64,000 nt of DNA. Origin: Kribbella steppae. GTDB taxonomy: Bacteria; Actinomycetota; Actinomycetes; Propionibacteriales; Kribbellaceae. Where the stretch lies: contig NZ_SLWN01000011.1 in assembly GCF_004342025.1 (NCBI RefSeq), positions 62,001-126,000 on the forward strand, read 5' to 3'. Under the pieces are notes generated by a model. The model was given only the letters and a program-made list of their open reading frames with translations, did no database searches and was not told the origin of the DNA. Made by a program: the position numbers and the translations under genes. Below, one piece after another: positions 61,359 to 64,000 of the stretch. The first letter of the stretch is position 1, and every line of letters starts with the position of its first letter.

Positions 61359-62495
61359 ATGGACCCGGTAGCACTGAAGAACAGCTGGGCCGTGGTCGCG
61401 AAGTCAGGCGACGAGGTGCCGTTGTTCTTCTACTCACACCTGTTCCTGTCCCATCCGGAGGTCCGGGAGATGTTCCCGGTCTCGATGGCCGCCCAGCGGG
61501 ACAAGCTCGTCGGCGCGCTCGGTGCCGTGGTCAGCAACGTGGCGCAGGTCGACGAGGTCGTGCCGTTCCTGCAGCAGCTCGGCCGGGACCACCGCCGGTT
61601 CGGCGCGGTCGCCGAGCACTACTCGGCGGTCGGGGGGTCGCTGCTGGCGACCTTGCAGCATTTCCTCGGCGCCGCCTGGACCGCCGAGTTGGCGGCCGAC
61701 TGGGCCGAGGCGTACGGCCTGGTCGCGACCGTGATGGTCCAGGCCGCCGAGGAGGCGGCGGAGGACAGCCCTGCCTGGTGGTCCGGCGAGGTGCTGGGGG
61801 TCGATCGACGCACGATGGACGTGACGATCGTGCAGATCCGACCTGAGCGGCCCCTCGACTACCAGCCTGGGCAGTCCGTCGCGCTGGAGATCCCCTACCG
61901 GCCCCGGCGTTGGCGCTACTACAGCCCGGCCAGCGCGCCACGCGACGACGGCTCCTTCGAACTGCACATCGGACTGGTCCCCGGCGGCCAGGTCAGTGGG
62001 CCTGCTGTGCGTTCGCTCAAGCGAGGTGACCCGGTCCGCCTCGGCGCTCCGGTCGGTGACAGTCTGAAGCTGCCCGCGGGCGGCCAGGACATCTTGATGG
62101 TGGCCGGCGGGACCGGACTCGCGCCGTTCCGGGCGATGCTCGAACAGCTCGACCGGCGCACGCAACCGGCCGAGGTGCCGCGGGTGCATCTGTTCCACGG
62201 TGCCCGCATGCCGTGGAACCTCTACGAGCACAAGCAACTCAGCAACCTCACCCAGCGGCCGTGGTTCCGCTACACCGGCGTCGTCTCCGACGACAAGTCG
62301 TTCCCAGGCCCCCGTGGGCCGGTCGGGACGGTCGCGGCGGATCACGGGCCGTGGGCAGGCCACACCGCCTTGGTGTGCGGTTCCCCCGGTATGGTCCGGC
62401 AGACCGTCGAAGAACTCACCGGAGCCGGTGTCCCGGCGGCCGACATCCGCACCGAGTCCCTCGGGACCACGACCTCGGCAGGGGGCCAGCAGTGA
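61359..62495 (+). CDS. Flavohaemoprotein-like globin-oxidoreductase
   Basis: 378 residues: globin domain 1-135 with Y25 (B10) in FFYSHLF and proximal H78 in GRDHRRFGAVAEH; FAD domain about 140-245 with RRWRYYSPASAP; NAD domain with LMVAGGTGLAPFRAMLEQLD and VCGSPGMV. Related to nitric-oxide dioxygenases, but the FAD-binding motif is RxYSPA rather than RQYSLS, which places it in the variant group seen in actinobacteria, with uncertain activity. Overlaps the DivIVA-domain gene by 4 nt (GTGA). Confidence 0.87.
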   Translation: MDPVALKNSWAVVAKSGDEVPLFFYSHLFLSHPEVREMFPVSMAAQRDKLVGALGAVVSNVAQVDEVVPFLQQLGRDHRRFGAVAEHYSAVGGSLLATLQHFLGAAWTAELAADWAEAYGLVATVMVQAAEEAAEDSPAWWSGEVLGVDRRTMDVTIVQIRPERPLDYQPGQSVALEIPYRPRRWRYYSPASAPRDDGSFELHIGLVPGGQVSGPAVRSLKRGDPVRLGAPVGDSLKLPAGGQDILMVAGGTGLAPFRAMLEQLDRRTQPAEVPRVHLFHGARMPWNLYEHKQLSNLTQRPWFRYTGVVSDDKSFPGPRGPVGTVAADHGPWAGHTALVCGSPGMVRQTVEELTGAGVPAADIRTESLGTTTSAGGQQ

Positions 62496-63130
62496 CGCCT
62501 GAAGACCCGTTCGCCCGCAGACCCGCGCAGTCGCCATACGCGATCAGGCACCAGACCTTCCGTACCCGGCGGAGGGGCCTGGACCCGGACGAGGTGGCGG
62601 CGTACCTGGGCGGACTGGCCGAACAGATCGAGTACGCCGACGCGGACCGGGCCGAGCTCCGGGCCGAGGTCGAGCGGCACCGCAACAGCACACCCGATGC
62701 CGATCAGCGCGCCCACATCACCGCGCATGCCGTCGGGCTGCTCAGCCAGGCCCAGCAGATCGCGGACAACCTCGTCGCCGAGGCCGAGCAGTACGCGAAG
62801 GATCTGGTGGAGTCGGCCCGCGGTCAGCAGCGGGACGCGCTGGAGCAGGCGCGCGACTCGGTGGAGACTGCGGTCAAGCACCTGCCGCCCAGCGACGCGC
62901 AGGCAGCCGAGCTCGAGTACGTCCGCACCTTCACGCAGGTGGCCAGCGTCCAACTCCGGTCGGTCCTGGACGCTCTCGCGGAGCAGGTGGAGCGACTCGG
63001 CCAGCTACCGCGGGTGCCGCAGGAACCGACCAGGCACGAGGAGATCCAGTGGTGGACCGATCTGTCCACCGACACGGCCGACGCTCTCCGCGATTCCCGG
63101 CCCCAGGCAGGTCATCGCCGTCCGATCTGA
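62492..63130 (+). CDS. DivIVA-domain coiled-coil protein
   Basis: 212 residues. N-terminal DivIVA motif IRHQTFRTRRRGLDPDEVAA followed by YLGGL, then heptad-rich coiled coil (about 55-165: ADADRAELRAEVERHRNSTP, AEQYAKDLVESARGQQRDAL) and a short end. GTG start overlaps the flavohaemoprotein stop. Possibly a membrane-curvature scaffold; its link to the globin genes is only positional, but the overlap is strong evidence of cotranslation. Confidence 0.8.
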   Translation: MTPEDPFARRPAQSPYAIRHQTFRTRRRGLDPDEVAAYLGGLAEQIEYADADRAELRAEVERHRNSTPDADQRAHITAHAVGLLSQAQQIADNLVAEAEQYAKDLVESARGQQRDALEQARDSVETAVKHLPPSDAQAAELEYVRTFTQVASVQLRSVLDALAEQVERLGQLPRVPQEPTRHEEIQWWTDLSTDTADALRDSRPQAGHRRPI

Positions 63131-63148
63131 GCGCGGCTGCTCCGCTCT

Positions 63149-64000
63149 TCAGTGCTTTCTGGTCCGCTCCGGGCTTGCGGTCTCGAGTGGTACGTCGGCC
63201 GCGGGGATGACACCGAGTTGGGTGGTCTGGCGCCGCAGTACCGCGTCGTACAGCCAGTCCGTGGCTGTGCGGACGCGGTTACCCGGCATGGAGAGGAGGT
63301 GGTAGCCGCGTGTCACCACCTTCGCCGGGAAGCCGGCGAGCGGGACCTGCAGCGGGTTGGCCGCGGCCTGGGTACCACCCAGGTCCACGACGAACCCGAG
63401 GTCGCTGTGCACGTACGGCTGGCGCTCACCGGTCCCGAAGCCGGCCGCGACGTTCTTGGCGGCCCGCTTGCCCTGACGCTCGGCATGCTGCGCTGTCATG
63501 GGCGTGTACTCGCCTGGCCTAGTCAGGTCGGGCACGGCGGCCGCGTCACCGCAGGCGAACACCTCGGGGTGGTCCGGCACGTTCAGGTACTCGTCGACGA
63601 GCAGACGACCCTTCTCGGTCTTCAGCCCGAGCCCGTCGACCATGGGGTCCGGCCGTACGCCGACACACCAGATGAGCGAGTGTGTCGGCACGAACGACTT
63701 GTCGGTGAGCCGTACGCCGTCGTGCTTGGCCTCCTCGACCGATCTGCCCATCAGTACGTCGACACCACGCTCGCGCAGCACCTTGTCCGCCGTACGCGAC
63801 AACCGCTCGTCCAGCTCGGGCAGAACCCGGTCGGCGATGTCCAGGAGCATCCAGCGCATCCGTTGGTGGCGTAGGCGTGGTCGACGCTTCTTGAGGATCT
63901 CTGTGTAGAGCACACCGTGTGCGGCCACCTCAGTGCCTGTATAGCCGGCTCCGACGACCACAAAGGTGCAGAGTGCGTTTCGCTCGGCCAGGCTGTCGGT
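63149..64000 (-). CDS. Type II NADH dehydrogenase-like flavoprotein, C-terminal part
   Basis: About 284 residues up to the window edge; the frame stays open beyond 64000, so the N-terminal FAD domain lies outside. TFVVVGAGYTGTEVAAHGVL is the NAD-binding Rossmann fold, LIWCVGVRPDPMVDGLGLKT, VFACGDAAAVPDLTRPGEYT and HAERQGKRAAKNVAAGFG the second FAD motif. Matches NDH-2 (Ndh) enzymes that feed electrons from NADH to quinone without proton pumping. Converges on the DivIVA-domain gene with an 18-nt gap. Confidence 0.88.
   Translation of the reverse strand, partial: TDSLAERNALCTFVVVGAGYTGTEVAAHGVLYTEILKKRRPRLRHQRMRWMLLDIADRVLPELDERLSRTADKVLRERGVDVLMGRSVEEAKHDGVRLTDKSFVPTHSLIWCVGVRPDPMVDGLGLKTEKGRLLVDEYLNVPDHPEVFACGDAAAVPDLTRPGEYTPMTAQHAERQGKRAAKNVAAGFGTGERQPYVHSDLGFVVDLGGTQAAANPLQVPLAGFPAKVVTRGYHLLSMPGNRVRTATDWLYDAVLRRQTTQLGVIPAADVPLETASPERTRKH

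Overview
The window is high-GC actinobacterial DNA: GC-rich third positions, many GTG starts, Tat lipoproteins, an Rrf2 regulator, a DUF2469 gene next to rnhB, and GlnR-type nitrogen sites. The backbone has the same content as the mycobacterial/streptomycete block rlmN, cdsA, frr, pyrH, tsf, rpsB, M23 peptidase, xerC, dprA/comM/yraN, DUF2469, rnhB, lepB, rplS, trmD, rimM, khpA, rpsP, ffh, glnD, glnB, amtB. Gene style and accessory content suggest Kribbella or a close relative in the Propionibacteriales; this is an inference from gene content, not a database match.

Layout. 0-8.4 kb: the end of a glutamate-type ABC permease, a class III aminotransferase, a LOG-family protein, a hydrolase, a small double-DivIVA-motif protein coupled to rlmN, a secreted C39 peptidase, LLM oxidoreductases and GNAT proteins, including two decayed genes (GNAT C-terminus at 2954-3106, LLM C-terminus at 6118-6780). 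8.4-12.9 kb: the translation/lipid cluster cdsA-frr-pyrH-tsf-rpsB on the minus strand. 13-21 kb: M23 peptidase, Rrf2 regulator, xerC, an amino-acid permease and a yraN-comM-dprA operon that lies inverted relative to its usual orientation. 20.6-26.8 kb: DUF2469-rnhB-lepB-lepB-rplS and trmD-rimM-khpA-rpsP; TrmD carries a C-terminal GNAT domain, and S2 and S16 carry the same Ala/Pro/Lys/Asp/Glu repeat tail.

26.9-46.3 kb is an accessory insertion between rpsP and ffh. It holds a sugar module (GH4 glycosidase, DeoR regulator, PfkB kinase, ABC importer without its ATPase), a caspase-like membrane protein with an upstream EACC1-type partner, a divergent NfeD-like/flotillin pair, an S1 protease behind a LacI-type palindrome, a two-component system, a peptidoglycan amidase, an amidohydrolase and two paralogous secreted transglycosylases with long Pro-Thr tails.

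46.4-55.6 kb returns to core genes (ffh; the amtB-glnB-glnD nitrogen operon with a GlnR-like box), interrupted by an orphan two-gene unit ending in a zincin-like protein, an arginase-family enzyme and a DUF2332 protein. 55.6-64 kb holds a TetR regulator, a short ECF sigma factor with its membrane partner, a thioredoxin-reductase-like flavoprotein divergent from a cupin-XRE regulator, asparaginase, a truncated haemoglobin followed by a flavohaemoprotein and a DivIVA-domain protein, and the C-terminal part of a type II NADH dehydrogenase.

The best candidate for an under-described system is the EACC1-caspase unit (33.3-36.0 kb), with the divergent NfeD/flotillin pair as a possible membrane partner. 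No tRNA, rRNA, CRISPR array, insertion sequence or integrase-bounded island was seen.
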